6,733 nt of DNA, taken from positions 1-6,733 of the forward strand of contig SBFV01000063.1 of NCBI GenBank assembly GCA_006227775.1, given 5' to 3'. Position numbers and translations under genes: made by a program. A model generated the notes under the pieces. It did not search any database. It saw only the letters and a program-made list of their open reading frames with translations, and was not told the origin of the DNA. Source of the DNA: Gammaproteobacteria bacterium. Its GTDB lineage: Bacteria > Pseudomonadota > Gammaproteobacteria > Chromatiales > Chromatiaceae. Shown here in pieces: positions 5,616 through 6,733 of the stretch (position 1 is the first letter of the stretch; each line of letters begins with the position of its first letter).

Positions 5616-6733
5616 ATGATCCAGATCAGCGCAATCCTGGGCCCCCATGGCCTGCTCGCCCAACGCCTGCCAGGCTACAACCACCGCCCCCAGCAGGAGG
5701 CCATGGCGGAGGAGGTGGCCCGGGTGCTGGTCGAAGGCGGCACCCTCATCTGCGAAGCCGGGACCGGTACCGGCAAGACCTACGCCTATCTGACCCCCGC
5801 CCTGCTCGCCGGACGCAAGGTCCTGATCTCCACCGGCACCCGCGCCCTGCAGGATCAGCTCTATCACCGTGACCTGCCCCTGGTACGGGAGGCCCTGGAC
5901 ATCCCGGTGCGCATCGCCCTCCTCAAGGGACGGGCCAACTACCTCTGCCCCTATCGCCTGGAGCTGGCCCTGGCCGATCACCGGAGCGGCCAACGGGAAT
6001 TTCGTCGCCAGCTCCTGGTCGTGCGGGACTGGGCCAGCGCCACCCGGAGCGGCGACATCGCCGAACTGCCCCTGCCGGACGATGCCCCCGTCTGGCCGGC
6101 GGTGACCTCCACCAGCGACAACTGCCTGCGGCAGGAATGCCCCGACTGGGACCACTGTCCCCTCCTCCAGGCCCGGCGCCGGGCCCAGGAGGCGGATATC
6201 GTCGTGGTCAACCACCACCTCCTATGCGCGGATATCGCCCTGCGGGACGAGGGCTTCGGCGAGATCCTCCCGGGCGCCGACGCCTTCATCGTCGACGAGG
6301 CCCACCAGTTGCCGGAGGTGGCCGGCAACTTCTTCGGCACCGCCATCAGCGGCCGGCAGGTGCTGGAGCTGGTCCGCGACGCCGAGATCGAATACGATCG
6401 GGAGGCCGGCGATGTCCCGGAATTTCCCGCGTTACTGGCCAGCCTCCGGCACGCCACCCTGGACATGCGCTTGGCCCTGGGGGCTGACGCCGAGGCGCGC
6501 CGGGCCCCCTGGGCCGAGCTCACCGCCGACGGGACCGCCACGGCTAGTCTGGCGGAGATGCGCCAGCGCCTGGCGGACGTCCAGGCCGCCCTGAGCGCCC
6601 TGGCAGGTCGCGCCAAGGGACTGGACTCCTGCCTGGGGCGGGTCACCGATCTGGTCACCGGCCTCACCCGCATCGCCGAGCCGGCGGCGGATACCACCGC
6701 CATCCGCTGGTTCGAGACCCAGGGCAAGGGCTT
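5616..6733 (+). CDS. yoaA: YoaA/DinG-type ATP-dependent iron-sulfur DNA helicase, N-terminal part (3' end outside window)
   Basis: The first 372 codons are present and the frame is open to the window edge. This is an XPD-like superfamily 2 helicase that unwinds DNA 5'-3' in damage tolerance; E. coli YoaA works with the HolC (chi) subunit of DNA polymerase III. Walker A is EAGTGTGKT (47-55, K54) and the Walker B/DEAH box is D227-E-A-H230. Four cysteines, C111, C170, C175 and C181, frame the 4Fe-4S domain; the last three have the x4 and x5 spacing of E. coli DinG (C194/C199/C205). Matches such as ISTGTRALQDQLYHRDLP, TSTSDNC and VVVNHHLL resemble YoaA more than DinG. The start is the first ATG after the lipoprotein stop (33 bases between) and is in the same frame. 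No clear Shine-Dalgarno precedes it, so expression may depend on upstream translation. The C-terminal helicase motifs lie outside the window. Confidence 0.93.
   Translation, partial: MIQISAILGPHGLLAQRLPGYNHRPQQEAMAEEVARVLVEGGTLICEAGTGTGKTYAYLTPALLAGRKVLISTGTRALQDQLYHRDLPLVREALDIPVRIALLKGRANYLCPYRLELALADHRSGQREFRRQLLVVRDWASATRSGDIAELPLPDDAPVWPAVTSTSDNCLRQECPDWDHCPLLQARRRAQEADIVVVNHHLLCADIALRDEGFGEILPGADAFIVDEAHQLPEVAGNFFGTAISGRQVLELVRDAEIEYDREAGDVPEFPALLASLRHATLDMRLALGADAEARRAPWAELTADGTATASLAEMRQRLADVQAALSALAGRAKGLDSCLGRVTDLVTGLTRIAEPAADTTAIRWFETQGKG

Noticed and set aside
4668..6218. 516-codon open frame on the minus strand across the lipoprotein and helicase genes
   Set aside because: The translation is very glycine-rich because it is the complement of proline and alanine codons. 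It spans two well-supported genes and has no recognisable fold.

Overview
The window looks like chromosomal DNA from a high-GC gammaproteobacterium. The protein set (PBP1b-type transpeptidase with UB2H domain, LpoP-like TPR lipoprotein, YoaA-type helicase, DUF815 ATPase) fits Chromatiales or Pseudomonadales-like relatives. A purple-sulfur-bacterial source is my best guess, but it is an inference from gene content and composition only. Codon use is uniformly G/C-ending throughout. I see no insertion sequence, tRNA, rRNA, CRISPR array or other sign of recent transfer.

Left part (1-1105): the 3' end of a DUF815-family AAA+ ATPase gene runs rightward. Its stop overlaps the TTG start of a gene for a 215-residue protein with two CxxC pairs, probably a zinc-binding protein of unknown role. 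A short convergent gap with a hairpin follows.

Middle (1106-2229): a leftward gene encodes an endonuclease/exonuclease/phosphatase (EEP) family protein with all the usual metal and catalytic motifs. A good sigma70-like promoter for it lies about 85 bases upstream of its ATG. This shows that the longer open frame reaching 2041 is not the real gene. The divergent intergenic region (1862-2229) also holds the leader of the next gene, with a Shine-Dalgarno site, a GC-rich hairpin and a weak promoter candidate.

Right part (2230-6733): three rightward genes form a probable operon. The first encodes a complete bifunctional class A penicillin-binding protein of the PBP1b type. The second, sharing one base (TGATG) with the first, encodes an outer-membrane lipoprotein with a very long Pro/Ala linker and C-terminal TPRs, matching the LpoP activator architecture. 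The third, 33 bases further on, is the 5' part of a YoaA/DinG-type iron-sulfur DNA helicase and runs off the window. The first two should work together: the lipoprotein reaches from the outer membrane through peptidoglycan to stimulate the inner-membrane synthase. The helicase serves DNA repair and is probably just a co-transcribed neighbour.

No unmistakably new system is present. The items most worth checking are the LpoP-like partner with its long linker, the unusual C-terminal tail of the PBP, and the uncharacterised zinc-ribbon protein coupled to the DUF815 ATPase.
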